Below are positions 26,063 through 34,929 of a stretch of 60,568 bases of DNA, piece by piece. Position 1 is the stretch's first letter, and the number at the start of each line of letters is the position of its first letter. The position numbers were made by a program, and so were the translations under genes. The DNA is taken from contig JAISJR010000099.1 of NCBI GenBank assembly GCA_031261425.1, positions 1 to 60,568 of the forward strand. The letters run 5' to 3'. This DNA comes from Planctomycetota bacterium. GTDB taxonomy: Bacteria; Planctomycetota; SZUA-567. The notes beneath the pieces are model-generated. The model had not been told where the DNA came from. It saw only the letters and a list, made by a program, of their open reading frames with translations, and searched no databases.

Positions 26063-26472
26063 TATTTTCGTCGCTCCATCGCGCCGGCGAACGCGGTTAA
26101 TTCGCGGTAATACAAATTGCGGATATTGCGCACGAGCGCGTCGGCGATGTTTTGATTGTAAGTGTGCGTCGCGGCGTTGCGGTCTTCAATCATCGCCATC
26201 CAAACTTGTCCGTCGGCAATCAGCCCCGCCTGAAACGCCTGCCGCACCGCGTCTTTTGAACCGATAATGCCGACGACGCCTTGCGCCGACAAAAAATCCT
26301 TCATCACGTTCCACGCCAATTCAAACGCCAATTCAAACGCCTTGACCAAACTCAATCGTAAAATATCGCTCATTACCGCCGTTTGCGCATACTCGACCGC
26401 GCCGCGCAGTTGCGCCAAAGCGCGGTGAAAATTATCAAGCCGTTGTTGCCAGCGGATGTCGTCGTTGCTCAT
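26062..26472 (-). CDS. HEPN-domain toxin / nucleotidyltransferase substrate-binding protein (HI0074-like)
   Basis: 136 residues, all helical. The HEPN RNase motif Rx4H is present in EDRNAATHTYN (about residues 97-102), so it should be catalytically competent as an RNA-cleaving toxin. Matches the HI0074 substrate-binding family in length. A 13-base direct repeat in the gene (CCAATTCAAACG twice) produces AFELAFELAW. First gene of the HEPN-MNT operon. Confidence 0.85.
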   Translation of the reverse strand: MSNDDIRWQQRLDNFHRALAQLRGAVEYAQTAVMSDILRLSLVKAFELAFELAWNVMKDFLSAQGVVGIIGSKDAVRQAFQAGLIADGQVWMAMIEDRNAATHTYNQNIADALVRNIRNLYYRELTAFAGAMERRK

Positions 26473-26507
26473 AACGGGCTTTCGTCTTTTTTCCGGCGGT
26501 AAAAGCG

Positions 26508-26586
26508 TTTAAGTCGGTTAAGATTTTTTAAGGAAATTAAGAAACGCGCAACTCGCTACTTTTCCCTTTTCCCTTTTCCCTTCCCT
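26508..26586. repeat. CTTAAA-type array and GGGAAAA arm
   Basis: Short 9-bp units (TTTAAGTCG, GTTAAGATT) then GAAATTAAGAAACGCGCAACTC, then CCCTTTT units ending directly at the glyA stop. Confidence 0.65.
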
Positions 26587-27821
26587 CACGCATACAGCGG
26601 AAACTGTTCGGTGAGCGCCTGCGTGCGCGCGCGGAGCGCCGCGAGTTGCTTTTCGTCCCCGCCGCTGACGAGCGCGGCGTCGATAATCGCCGCGACTTCT
26701 TTCATCGCCGTTTGGTCGAAGCCGCGCGTCGTTATCGCCGGCGTGCCGATACGGATGCCGCTGGATTTCAACGGCGGCAACTTATCAAACGGAATCTGAT
26801 TTTTATTGACCGTAATCTCGACTTGCGCCAACAACGTTTCGGCTTCTTTGCCGGTCAGATTTTTCGGCGTAACGTCAATCAACATTAAATGATTGTCCGT
26901 GCCGCCCGACACCAACCGGTAGCCGCGCCGCAAAAATTCCTCCGCCAGAACGCGGGCGTTGGCGACGACGTTTTGCGCGTAGCGCTTAAATTCCGGCGCC
27001 GCCGCTTCTTTGAACGCCACCGCCTTGCCGGCGACAACGTGGCACAACGGTCCGCCCTGCATCCCCGGAAACACCGCGCTATCGACTTTGGCGGCAAACT
27101 CGCTTTTGCACAAAATCAACCCGCCGCGCGGACCGCGCAGGGTTTTGTGCGTCGTCGAAGTTACGATGTCGCTGTAAGGCAACGGACTCGGATGCGCGCC
27201 CGTCGCGACCAAACCGGCGATGTGCGCCATATCGGTTACCAAATACGCGCCGACCGCTTTGGCGATGTCGGCGAATTTGGCGAAGTCGATGACGCGCGGG
27301 TAGGCGCTACCGCCGGCGACGATGATTTGCGGCTGAAATTCTTTCGCCGTTTTTTCGAGCGCCGCGTAGTCGATGCGCTCGGTTTGCGGGTCCACGCCGT
27401 AACCGGCGCAATGAAAAATCCGCCCTGAAAAATTGATTTTATAGCCGTGCGTCAAATGCCCGCCGTGCGCCAAATCCATTCCCAACAATTTCGCGCCGGG
27501 CGGACACAGCGCCAAATACGCCGCCATATTCGCCTGACTGCCGGAGTGCGGCTGGACGTTGGCGTGGTCGGCGCCGAACAAATCTTTGACGCGGTCGATG
27601 GCGAGGCGCTCGACTTTATCGACTTCCTCACAGCCGCCGTAATAGCGCTTGCCGGGGTAGCCCTCGGCGTATTTGTTGGTCAGGCACGTCCCTTGCGCTT
27701 CAAGCACGGCGCGGGAGGTGAAATTTTCCGAGGCGATAAGTTCGATGCCGCGCCGCTCGCGATGCAATTCGCTTGCACACGCGGCGTAAATTTCGGGGTC
27801 GGCGGTTTGTAAATGCGACAT
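26586..27821 (-). CDS. glyA: Serine hydroxymethyltransferase
   Basis: 411 residues from the ATG at 27821 (AGGAG upstream); an earlier in-frame start at 27893 would overlap the tRNA and is rejected. PLP enzyme converting serine and tetrahydrofolate to glycine and 5,10-methylene-tetrahydrofolate. Family motifs: [31 protein letters not shown] and the PLP lysine in [14 protein letters not shown]. Length is normal. It lies directly downstream of tRNA-Ile. Confidence 0.97.
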   Translation of the reverse strand: MSHLQTADPEIYAACASELHRERRGIELIASENFTSRAVLEAQGTCLTNKYAEGYPGKRYYGGCEEVDKVERLAIDRVKDLFGADHANVQPHSGSQANMAAYLALCPPGAKLLGMDLAHGGHLTHGYKINFSGRIFHCAGYGVDPQTERIDYAALEKTAKEFQPQIIVAGGSAYPRVIDFAKFADIAKAVGAYLVTDMAHIAGLVATGAHPSPLPYSDIVTSTTHKTLRGPRGGLILCKSEFAAKVDSAVFPGMQGGPLCHVVAGKAVAFKEAAAPEFKRYAQNVVANARVLAEEFLRRGYRLVSGGTDNHLMLIDVTPKNLTGKEAETLLAQVEITVNKNQIPFDKLPPLKSSGIRIGTPAITTRGFDQTAMKEVAAIIDAALVSGGDEKQLAALRARTQALTEQFPLYA

Positions 27822-27862
27822 TATGTTGCTCCTGCGAGAATAAAATGCGAGAGTAAAAACGG

Positions 27863-27936
27863 TGGGCTGAGAGGGACTTGAACCCCCGACCAAGTGATTA
27901 TGAGTCGCCTGCTCTGACCAACTGAGCTATCAGCCC
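27863..27936 (-). tRNA. tRNA-Ile(CAT), lysidine-type
   Basis: A full cloverleaf on the minus strand: acceptor GGGCTGA/TCAGCCC, D-arm AGCTCAGTTGGTCAGAGC, anticodon CAT in GACTCATAATC, T-arm GGGGGTTCAAGTCCCTC. Discriminator A followed by CC; the final A of CCA is not encoded. The anticodon arm (GCAGGCGACTCATAATC, then CTTGGTC) matches tRNA-Ile2, whose C34 is changed to lysidine by TilS to read AUA, rather than tRNA-Met. Confidence 0.93.
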
Positions 27937-27943
27937 GTAATGA

Positions 27944-28216
27944 TTATCTTTTCGTCCGGTAGTGGTATTTGCACGAAGCAATTATGATTTGCGCGGGCAT
28001 AACTTTATAGACCAATCGATGTTCGGCGGTAATTCGGCGAGACCAAAAACCGGATAACTCGTATTTTAGCGCTTCCGGTTGTCCGCTACCGCTGAATGGC
28101 GTCCGTATAATTTCTCGAAGGAGAACGTTGATTTTGGCAAATATCTTGGGGTCGGCGAGCGCCCATTGCTGGTAATCTTCAAGCGCCGACTGGTGAAAGG
28201 TAAGGTCCATCGTCAT
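27944..28216 (-). CDS. yoeB: YoeB/Txe-family mRNA interferase toxin
   Basis: 90 residues. Matches YoeB along its length: SGSGQPEALKYELSGFWSRRI, TAEHRLVYKV and IIASCKYHY, including the catalytic Glu/Arg and the C-terminal His-Tyr. The toxin cuts mRNA at the ribosome. The ATG overlaps the antitoxin stop (TAATG). It starts 8 bases upstream of tRNA-Ile, on the same strand. Confidence 0.93.
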   Translation of the reverse strand: MTMDLTFHQSALEDYQQWALADPKIFAKINVLLREIIRTPFSGSGQPEALKYELSGFWSRRITAEHRLVYKVMPAQIIIASCKYHYRTKR

Positions 28217-28437
28217 TACTCGCTCAGCGAAAAGGCGATTAAATTCTCACCTTTTTCAACGTCGGTTACGGCTTGCAATAAGCGCGCCCGATTAGCCGGC
28301 GACCGCAATAAATACTCGGTTTCATTTACCGCTTCCCGCACGCTGATTTCAACGGTTCGGCGCGGAAACGCCTTTTGAATACTAACAATAAAATCCGCCG
28401 TCAATTCGTCGGTGTTGAGCGTATAAGTAGAATACAT
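28216..28437 (-). CDS. YefM-like antitoxin
   Basis: 73 residues. The ATG at 28437 has GGAGGTG 7 bases upstream, which overrules a longer in-frame start at 28641. The N-terminal half resembles a small DNA-binding domain; the C-terminal segment would wrap the toxin. Placement directly before a YoeB toxin with a one-base overlap is the main evidence; sequence similarity to typical YefM/Phd is weak. Probably autoregulates the operon. Confidence 0.75.
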   Translation of the reverse strand: MYSTYTLNTDELTADFIVSIQKAFPRRTVEISVREAVNETEYLLRSPANRARLLQAVTDVEKGENLIAFSLSE

Positions 28438-28573
28438 ACATACACCTCCGGTAAATCCCGCCGCCAACGGAAAAAGGCAAGAGTGTATGAACGACGGATT
28501 GCGGGGCAAGACCGATTTCGCCGCGCCCGTTGCGCTCGCCAAAGGTTGCGGCAAAATCCCGTGTTTTTTATTT

Positions 28574-28819
28574 ACTCGAGTTACGCGGTCAACCAAAAGA
28601 CGCGAATTTTTACGGATAAAAAAGAGAGATTTTTTATCCACGAATTACACGAATTACACGAAGTTAAAGAGCCGGAAAACGGACAAAAAAAAATTGGGAA
28701 AGCACACCAACCTTCGCTTTGCTCGGTTTCGGGTTAATTCGTCTAATTCGTGTTAATTCGTGTTAAGTTCTTTTCGTGTTCATTCGTGGCTTCTCTTTTT
28801 TTTGCGCGTAACGTGAGTT
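28574..28819. repeat. Cassette C, second copy
   Basis: Near-identical to 17643-17871, same orientation. It fills most of the gap 28438-28852 between the antitoxin and the WecA-like gene; the part 28449-28573 holds nothing I recognise. Confidence 0.9.
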
Positions 28820-28852
28820 ATTTATTCTCGTTTGCCCTGCGGAATTTTTTTT

Positions 28853-29968
28853 ATGACTTTCTATCAAATTTGCGGAATGTTGTTTCTCGTCAGCGCCGCC
28901 GTGGTTTATGGTTTGTCGCCGTTTTGCGCGTGGCTCGCGCGAAAAATCGGTTTGGTGGACCGACCCGGCGAGCGCAAAATTCACGCGGACGCTGTTCCTT
29001 ACGGCGGCGGCATCGCCGTTCTCGCCGGTATTTTCATCACCATCGGCGGCGCGTATCTCGCGCTCGGCGCCGGCTTTGAGCATTTGCCCGCGGCGTGGCG
29101 CGAGTTTATCACGCCGTATCTCGTCGGCATCACCGACCGCCCGATATTGCGCCTATTGGCGTTCATTCTCGGCGGCGCGATTGCGATGTTCGGCTTGGGG
29201 CTTATCGACGATTTTTGCTCGCTCTCGCCGCGCGTGAAACTCGGCGCGCAAATTTTAGCGGCGAGCGCGGTGTGGTATGGCGGCGTCCGCGCCAATGTGT
29301 GGGTGGACACGACGTGGCTCAATTTCACCGGCACCGTTCTTTGGATTGTGCTGATTACCAACGCCTTTAACCTGCTCGACAATATGGACGGCTTGGCGGC
29401 GGGCGTGGCGCTCATCGCGGGCGCGGCGTTGTTCGCGATGATGAGCGACCGCTACTATTTTAGTTCGGCGTTGATAGTTACGCTGACCGGCGCGTTGACC
29501 GGTTTTCTGCCGCGTAATTTCGCCGCGCCGCCGCGCAAACTTTTTCTCGGCGACGCCGGCGCGTTGTTCGTCGGTTTTATGTTGGCGACGGCAACCATCA
29601 TCGGCAGTTACTTTCGCGACCGGCACGACCTCGCGCACTCGCTTCTGATGCCGGTTATCGTGTTGGGCGTGCCGCTGTTCGACACGTTCAGCGTCATCAT
29701 CATCCGCTTGAAAAATCGCCGCCCGCTGATGGTCGGCGACACCAATCATTTGTCGCACCGGCTGACGCGGCGCGGTTTTACGCGGCGGCAAGCGGTGGCG
29801 ACGATTTATTTATTGAGTTTGATTTTCGGCTTGGCGGCGCAATTGTTGGGACAACTCTCCGCCGGCGGCGTGGTGGTGCTGTTCGCGTCGCTGTTCTGCG
29901 TGGTGATGCTGATGGTGCTGTTGCTCGGACGGTCGGAAGACAATTTACAATTAAAAATTAACAATTAA
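28853..29968 (+). CDS. WecA/TagO-type polyprenyl-phosphate glycosyl-1-phosphate transferase (MraY family)
   Basis: 371 residues, about ten or eleven membrane segments. Transfers a sugar-1-phosphate (probably GlcNAc-1-P) from a UDP-sugar to undecaprenyl phosphate, starting surface polysaccharide or O-antigen. Motifs: DRPGERKIHADAVPYGGGIA, GLIDDF with the Mg-binding Asp pair, NAFNLLDNMDGLAAG, FLGDAGALFVGF and GDTNHLSHRL. The GDTNHLSHRL C-terminal loop favours WecA/TagO over MraY. Start 28853 preferred; upstream sequence is cassette C. The C-terminus NLQLKINN and the stop are encoded by a heptamer array. Confidence 0.88.
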   Translation: MTFYQICGMLFLVSAAVVYGLSPFCAWLARKIGLVDRPGERKIHADAVPYGGGIAVLAGIFITIGGAYLALGAGFEHLPAAWREFITPYLVGITDRPILRLLAFILGGAIAMFGLGLIDDFCSLSPRVKLGAQILAASAVWYGGVRANVWVDTTWLNFTGTVLWIVLITNAFNLLDNMDGLAAGVALIAGAALFAMMSDRYYFSSALIVTLTGALTGFLPRNFAAPPRKLFLGDAGALFVGFMLATATIIGSYFRDRHDLAHSLLMPVIVLGVPLFDTFSVIIIRLKNRRPLMVGDTNHLSHRLTRRGFTRRQAVATIYLLSLIFGLAAQLLGQLSAGGVVVLFASLFCVVMLMVLLLGRSEDNLQLKINN

Positions 29969-30052
29969 AAATTGTGGGGTAATTATCAAAATGACGCGCA
30001 ACTATTTTGACTGTCAAACTCCTCCATTGTTAATTGTAAATTGTTAATTGCC
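29940..30052. repeat. AATTAAA heptamer inverted repeat with core
   Basis: The array begins in the last eight codons of the wecA-like gene, passes the TAATTATCAAAATGACGCG core and ends inside the stop of the convergent gene at 30044. Both convergent genes therefore take their stops from it. Confidence 0.85.
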
Positions 30053-31078
30053 TTTAAATTCCGAAATCGGAATTTTTTCGCCGACCGGCGGAGTCATCAG
30101 CATCGTGTCGCGATGGTCGATTTCCGGCATTAAATCCTCGATGATTGACTCCTCGCCGGAAAAGTTAACCGCGGTCGCGTCGTTCATCCAATCGGGATTG
30201 CCGAAATCCGGCGGCAAATCCGGCAGTTTTTGCGGCTGGATTTTCTTTGCCGGAGCGTTGTTTTTTGCCGGCGGCGGGGACGCGATTTTTTTCACGTCGC
30301 TTGCCGGTTTGAACGCCGGCTTATCGTCAAATTCCGGGTCCAACTCCGGCAACACTTCTTGTTGCGCCATTTTTACTTGTTCCGTCGTCGCGAGTTGCGG
30401 CGGCATTTTCAGCACCGCGACGATTTTTTTCCCGTCGTATTCAAAACCGCGCAACTCCTCGGCGCGCGGACGCAACCGCAACACGCCGGCGCGGAGATTA
30501 TCAATTTCCAACTGATAATACGCCAATACTCGCTTGGTGTTTTCCTGCGCGAACAGCGCCGGCGCGTCGTTTTTCATCGCGGTCAAATCCGCTTTTTTAC
30601 CGCTGATAATACTCTCCCGCGCCAGCGCCGATTCCCGCCAGAGTTGTTGCAAAAAATTTCGCCCCGCCGCTTCCAGCACCATCGCCGCCGCCGAGCGCGG
30701 GTCCACTCCGACCAACCACCAATTGCCGTCTTCCCGCACCAAATACGCATACATAAAGTCGGCGGCGTTTTTACTTTTAACGCCGAGCCGCAAATACGCC
30801 GTGTCGCCGGCAAGACAAAATTCCGAAAACAACGGCGACGCCAACACCGCGGCATAATTTTTGCCCGCCGGATGCCATTGCCAGCAAAAATCGCGATAGT
30901 TGGTTTTTTGCCGTGCCGCGGGCGCCAAACACTGATACGCCGCCGCCATATCGCCGCTTCGCAACGACGACAAAAAAACATCCCAAACCGCTATCGGCTC
31001 GGAATAACGGGGCGTTTCCGCCGCGCTCAATCGCCAACCCAACAGCGCGAACATTAAAATTAACCAAAATTTTAACAT
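30044..31078 (-). CDS. Secreted protein with an NTF2/SnoaL-like N-terminal domain, unknown function
   Basis: 344 residues. Signal peptide (about 1-20, LILMFALLGWRLSAAE). Residues 28-150 read like a cystatin/NTF2-type small domain (VWDVFLSSLRSGDMAAAYQC, AYLVREDGNWWLVGVD), as in DUF4878-like proteins. The C-terminal 120 residues are Pro/Lys/Asp-rich and probably disordered. The ATG immediately follows an AGAGTTT heptamer array (ACTCTG-ATG) with no ribosome site. The stop lies in another array. Confidence 0.65.
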   Translation of the reverse strand: MLKFWLILMFALLGWRLSAAETPRYSEPIAVWDVFLSSLRSGDMAAAYQCLAPAARQKTNYRDFCWQWHPAGKNYAAVLASPLFSEFCLAGDTAYLRLGVKSKNAADFMYAYLVREDGNWWLVGVDPRSAAAMVLEAAGRNFLQQLWRESALARESIISGKKADLTAMKNDAPALFAQENTKRVLAYYQLEIDNLRAGVLRLRPRAEELRGFEYDGKKIVAVLKMPPQLATTEQVKMAQQEVLPELDPEFDDKPAFKPASDVKKIASPPPAKNNAPAKKIQPQKLPDLPPDFGNPDWMNDATAVNFSGEESIIEDLMPEIDHRDTMLMTPPVGEKIPISEFKGN

Positions 31079-31203
31079 CAGAGTTTAGAGTTTAGAGTTA
31101 AGAGTTAAGAGTTAAGAGTTAAGAGCGTGAGCAGTAACCGCTTGCGACTGTCCACTTTCTCTTAACTCTCAACTCTAATCTCTAAACTCTGAACTCTAAA
31201 CTC
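31079..31203. repeat. AGAGTTA heptamer inverted repeat
   Basis: AGAGTTT/AGAGTTA units, inner GGGCAGT-like traces (AGCAGTAACCGC, TTGCGACTGTCCACT), then the complementary arm ending exactly at the dnaN stop. Confidence 0.85.
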
Positions 31204-32399
31204 TATCTTTGTGAAAGCGGCGTCAGCACGCAAGTAAAATCTCCTTCGACCGTTTTCATCGGTTTTTCCGCGTTGTTGATGCTGAACGTTACTTCCTCGC
31301 CGCTCATCGACGTCAAAGCGTCCAACAAATAATGGCAATTATACAGCATTTTCATTTCGCCGCCGGTAACTTTAACCGCCATTTCCGTGCGCCCTTGCGC
31401 GATTGACGACTCCGCCGACAACACCAATTTATCGTTCGCCGCGTTTAATTCCACGCGCGGCGTTTCGCCGTCGGGACAAAAACTGCCGACCAAACGCAAA
31501 CCGTCCAACAACTCCGCCCGCGACGCGACGAGCGTGATATTTTCTTCGCTCGGAATAACTTTGCGATAATTCGGATACGCGCCCTCCAACAGCCGCGCCA
31601 CAAAAACAGCACCCGAGGGACGCAGTCCCGAGGACGTTTCCGCCAATAATTCATTATCGTTCAATTGTAAATCAATTACCGCTTCCGCCGGCGCTCCACC
31701 TTCCGTCGCTTTGCTATTTCCTTCGGAACCGCGTCCCTCGCTGTCGCAAAGTTTCAGCAAATCAATCAACCCGCGCGGCGGAACGACAACTTGGATTTCG
31801 GTCCCTTTGTTTTCTTTACCTTTCGCTACCGCATTGATTGGCTTATTAACAATCGCCATCCGCTTGCCGTCGGACGCGACGAAATCAATACGGGACTGCG
31901 TCCCGTCGCCGGTGATATTTAAGCAAATGCCGGAAAAAACGATGCGTCCGCTACTTTCGTTGCCCACGCAATTTTTCACCCGATTAACCGCGTCGCGCAA
32001 ATCGGCGACCGCGATTTGATAGACCGTCTGTTGCCGGTCGATTTTCGGAACTTCGGCAAAGCGGTCGTTCGCCAGCGCGAATTCAAATTTACTGCGCGAT
32101 GTTTGCGCGGTGGCTTTTTGTTCGTCGATGGTAAATTCAAGGCGGTCGGATTTTTCCGACGCCACGGCGCGCGCGATTTTTTCGGCGTTAATCAGCGCGT
32201 TGCCGTCGCCGGACAAATCGCTTAACGGCAATTCAATCGCCGCGGCGATTTCACTGTTGCGCGCCGATAAAACGAGCGTTCCACTGGCGGCGACTAAATA
32301 AATGTTTTGTTGGACTTCCAAATTACTGCGTTTCGGCGCGACGCCGTTTAAGAAATTCAGCGCCGACGCCAATTTCTCCCGCTCACAAACGAATTTCAT
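31203..32399 (-). CDS. dnaN: DNA polymerase III beta sliding clamp
   Basis: 398 residues, about 30 more than E. coli DnaN; GGGAGGA before the ATG. Three clamp domains are recognisable: MKFVCEREKLASALNFLNGVAPKR, FVASDGKRMAIVNK, and ARLLEGAYPNYRKVIPSE followed by MLYNCHYLLDAL and the C-terminal VLTPL. The extra length comes from loop insertions, about 20 residues at CDSEGRGSEGNSKATEGG and about six at SGLRPSGA, plus GDGTQSR. Two of these are encoded by small GGGAC-GCA-GTCCC palindromes. No dnaA, recF or gyrB neighbour. Confidence 0.95.
   Translation of the reverse strand: MKFVCEREKLASALNFLNGVAPKRSNLEVQQNIYLVAASGTLVLSARNSEIAAAIELPLSDLSGDGNALINAEKIARAVASEKSDRLEFTIDEQKATAQTSRSKFEFALANDRFAEVPKIDRQQTVYQIAVADLRDAVNRVKNCVGNESSGRIVFSGICLNITGDGTQSRIDFVASDGKRMAIVNKPINAVAKGKENKGTEIQVVVPPRGLIDLLKLCDSEGRGSEGNSKATEGGAPAEAVIDLQLNDNELLAETSSGLRPSGAVFVARLLEGAYPNYRKVIPSEENITLVASRAELLDGLRLVGSFCPDGETPRVELNAANDKLVLSAESSIAQGRTEMAVKVTGGEMKMLYNCHYLLDALTSMSGEEVTFSINNAEKPMKTVEGDFTCVLTPLSQR
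31617..31629. repeat. In-frame mini-palindrome in dnaN
   Basis: GGGAC-GCA-GTCCC, encoding part of SGLRPSG. The reverse-orientation counterpart is at 31890-31906. Confidence 0.7.
31890..31906. repeat. Second in-frame mini-palindrome in dnaN
   Basis: ACGGGAC-TGC-GTCCCGT, encoding GTQSR in a loop before the conserved VASDGKR strand. Same element as 31617 in the opposite orientation; related GCGTCCC hairpins stand at 60533. Confidence 0.7.
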
Positions 32400-32436
32400 T
32401 TTTATCCTCCCGATTTAGTTTTCATTGATGGAGCGC

Positions 32437-32464
32437 ATTATAGTTTTTAGTTTCCAAATCCCAA
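32437..32464 (-). promoter_or_regulatory. Candidate dnaN promoter
   Basis: Perfect TATAAT (minus 32442-32437), 16-base spacer, TTGGGA as -35 (4 of 6). Transcription would start near 32430, about 30 bases before the dnaN ATG. Confidence 0.6.
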
Positions 32465-32560
32465 ACAGTGGACAGCGATTAGTGGGCAGTTGGCAGTAAC
32501 CGCGCTTGCAATTGCTCACTGTCCACTAATCACTGCCCACTGGAATACTGCCCGCTGAAA
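32465..32560. repeat. GGGCAGT heptamer inverted repeat
   Basis: ACAGTGG/GGCAGTT units and the complementary CACTGTCC/CACTGCCC arm enclose CCGCGCTTGCAATTGC. Beyond it (32565-32690) is a very AT-rich tract with short palindromes (ATAAATTATTTATT, AATAATTTATATT); I see no DnaA boxes and no gene in 32400-32754. Confidence 0.75.
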
Positions 32561-32754
32561 AATAGGTCTAAACATATTTTTATTTTTCTTAAAAATAACA
32601 ACGGTTAATAATACCGGTTGGAGGATAGAATAGTTAAATTATAAATTATTTATTTTTAATAATTTATATTAAAAATCGTCCGGTTTTAACTTGTCCGCCG
32701 AATGTTGAAAACCGGTCGGAAAACGGTCGGCAACCGTTCGTCGCCCGCCGGTTT

Positions 32755-34038
32755 TCAATAGTAATTCAACAATTCAACATGCGGAAATAACAACTCGATG
32801 TTGCTTGCCAATTTGACAAAATCATCGCGGTTTTCCGGGCGGTCGAGGTCGTTAAAGACCTTGCCGAGCCAAAAGAAATTTTCCAAATGTCGGCGGTTGG
32901 ACAGCGGCGGCAAATTATTTTCGCGATAAAATTCCGCGTCGCCGCTTTGCGCCAATAATAACTCGCGCGCCATCACCGCCAAAATCAGCGAATTGCTTTT
33001 GTCGGTTTGTTCATTTTTTAGTTTGGTCAATTGCAACGTCGCCAAATGCAAATCCGGCAACAAATCGAGATAATCGCGCTGATACGCCGCGAGTAAATTA
33101 TTGTTCAACCAGCGGTTGTCGTGGTAAAGGTGGTGTTCGTCGCCGGCGACGAGCGCCAAATAATTTTCGGTTTTGCGGGCTTTGATGATTTTTTGGTCGT
33201 AGCACATTTTGCGCAACAATAAGTCGATAAAATCAACCCCGTGCGGCGTGATTTTTTTGCCGTCAATCAGCGCCGTAACCGCCGTCGTATCGTCTTTGAC
33301 GGCTTGTTGCAATTGCGCCAGATATTTGTTGGACAACTCGTCGGGACTTTTCTGCGCTTCCGCCAATAAAGCGTTCAGCGCCGGCGTCAATTTTTTATCG
33401 GTGTTGAAAACGGCGAAATGGTCGCTCAGCCACAGCGGATTAACGAACGCATCGGGAGCGTCAAGCAGAGCGAAACCGGCGTCGTATTTTTCCAAAACGC
33501 CGGCTAAATCAACGTAAAAACTTTCCGCCGGCACGTAAAATCCCGCCGGATTGACGTGAAATTGGCGTTTGAAATAAGCCGCGGCAACGGCGATTTGCGC
33601 CTGCGCCGCGGTCTCGTTCGGCGCGAGCAACGACAACAGCGCGTTGGTCGCCGCCGTCGTAACGAGGTCGAGATGATGATAAGACGCGAGATTCGCCAAA
33701 CCGTCGAGCGGCGAATTTTTGTATTTTTCCGTCAACCAATACAGCAAATTTTTATAGTGGTTGACGTTGGCGGCGCGGGATATTTGCGCGCGCAAATAAT
33801 CGGCGTAATCGGCGATAATTTTTTCGTTGTGCAGATGACTGATAAAAGTCGGCGACACGACGATGGTCAAACCGTAGTCAACATTATCGTCTTCGAGCCG
33901 CTCCAAATGGTTGAGCAACGGCAAAAAAGAGTGACTCAACAGGTCAAACAACATCTGTTTCAACGCCGCGTTTTCCGCCATTTCCGCGTTGAAATACGGC
34001 AAATGATATTTAATGAATAAAAGCAAAGTATTTTTCAT
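32755..34038 (-). CDS. GH57-like (DUF1957-related) alpha-glucan enzyme, possibly degenerate
   Basis: 427 residues, no signal peptide. The beginning (LLLFIKYHLPY, LTIVVSPTFISHLHNEKIIADYADYL) and end (ILAVMARELLLAQSGDAEFYRENN) are typical of GH57 1,4-alpha-glucan branching enzymes. The catalytic region usually reads WLPE.aY; here it is GFYVPAESFYVDLAGVLEKYDAGFALLD, keeping a Glu in the motif but with changed surroundings. About 100 residues shorter than usual. Might be an active variant or a non-catalytic relative. With the GH13 at 3027 it suggests glycogen-type metabolism. A hairpin (TTGAAAACCGG, CCGGTTTTCAA) at 32729-32757 overlaps the stop and may terminate it. Confidence 0.7.
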   Translation of the reverse strand: MKNTLLLFIKYHLPYFNAEMAENAALKQMLFDLLSHSFLPLLNHLERLEDDNVDYGLTIVVSPTFISHLHNEKIIADYADYLRAQISRAANVNHYKNLLYWLTEKYKNSPLDGLANLASYHHLDLVTTAATNALLSLLAPNETAAQAQIAVAAAYFKRQFHVNPAGFYVPAESFYVDLAGVLEKYDAGFALLDAPDAFVNPLWLSDHFAVFNTDKKLTPALNALLAEAQKSPDELSNKYLAQLQQAVKDDTTAVTALIDGKKITPHGVDFIDLLLRKMCYDQKIIKARKTENYLALVAGDEHHLYHDNRWLNNNLLAAYQRDYLDLLPDLHLATLQLTKLKNEQTDKSNSLILAVMARELLLAQSGDAEFYRENNLPPLSNRRHLENFFWLGKVFNDLDRPENRDDFVKLASNIELLFPHVELLNYY

Positions 34039-34085
34039 AAACGGCGCGTCCTATTTTTTTTGATTGGCGATGATAGTGTAGCGGA

Positions 34086-34246
<161 letters not shown>

Positions 34247-34262
<16 letters not shown>

Positions 34263-34657
34263 CAACCGCTTTCCAGTTGCTCTATTTCCTCAGCGGAATA
34301 GCGTTTGCCGTGGTTGATGCCCGGACAATTATTGGGATTTTCCCGCCATTTTTCCGGCGAGGTCAGCAAACTGTCCCACCACGGAAAAGTCCGGCATTGG
34401 CGCGGACGAAATTCATACACCGAGCATTGATTGTTCGTCAAAAAAATGCAGTCGCCGTCGTCGTTGTCAATCAGCGCCAATTGACCGCAGACCTGCCGCG
34501 CGAATTTTCGGTAAAATTTTTCCACCGTCATCTTTTGCGCCGGCGCCAAAGCCGCGGCTTCGTTTTCGCTAATCCAAACATAACCGTCGCGCCCGCGACA
34601 ACAGTTGCCGCAAGCAACACAGGTAAATTGCAAGCCGTCGCGATACCATTTTTTCAT
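34247..34657 (-). CDS. YkgJ-family cysteine-cluster (zinc/iron-binding) protein
   Basis: 136 residues. FTCVACGNCCRG is the CxxCxxCC cluster of the family, followed by CIFLTNNQCSVYEFRPRQCRTFPWW, which has the remaining metal-binding Cys residues. The family is thought to bind a metal or Fe-S centre; its role is poorly known. The last residues and stop (GCRVKS) derive from a CTTAACT heptamer array. Upstream is cassette C. Confidence 0.88.
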
Positions 34658-34681
34658 TTGTAAGTATCAAGAACAAGAGAT

Positions 34682-34923
34682 TCGTCCACGAATTACACGA
34701 ATTAACCCGAAACCGAGCGAAGCGAAAGTTAGTGTGTTTTCCAAATTTTTTGTTTCTCACAGAGGCACAGAGACACAGAGTTCCACAGAGAAAAACAAAT
34801 TAAACTCATCTCTTATTATTTTTCTCTCTTTTCTCTCCGTGGCTCTGTGGCTCTGTGAGAAATCTCTTGCTCTTAAAATTCGTGTTAATTCGTCTAATTC
34901 GTGAAAATTCGTGGATAAGTTCT
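34682..34923. repeat. Cassette C with an inserted CTCTGTGG (period 8) inverted repeat
   Basis: C arms (CCACGAATTACACGAATTA, and the complement ending CGTGGATAAG) are split by an 8-bp array: CACAGAGG/CACAGAGA units (34758-34790) and CTCTGTGG units (34840-34862), ending AAATCTCTTGCTCTT. The same insertion is found in the copy at 54318. Confidence 0.85.
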
Positions 34924-34929
34924 TTTTAT

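Noticed and set aside
27863-27936. tRNA-Met assignment
   Set aside because: The anticodon CAT alone would allow it, but the anticodon arm and variable loop match tRNA-Ile2 much better and no initiator features (mismatched first pair, GGG/CCC in anticodon stem) are seen.
28438-28641. Longer form of the YefM-like antitoxin
   Set aside because: The in-frame extension has no ribosome site, while GGAGGTG stands 7 bases before the ATG at 28437.
32400-32754. AT-rich stretch upstream of dnaN as a replication origin
   Set aside because: dnaN is often near oriC and the DNA is AT-rich, but I see no TTATCCACA boxes, and no dnaA, recF or gyrB. The TTATCCACG strings elsewhere belong to cassette C.
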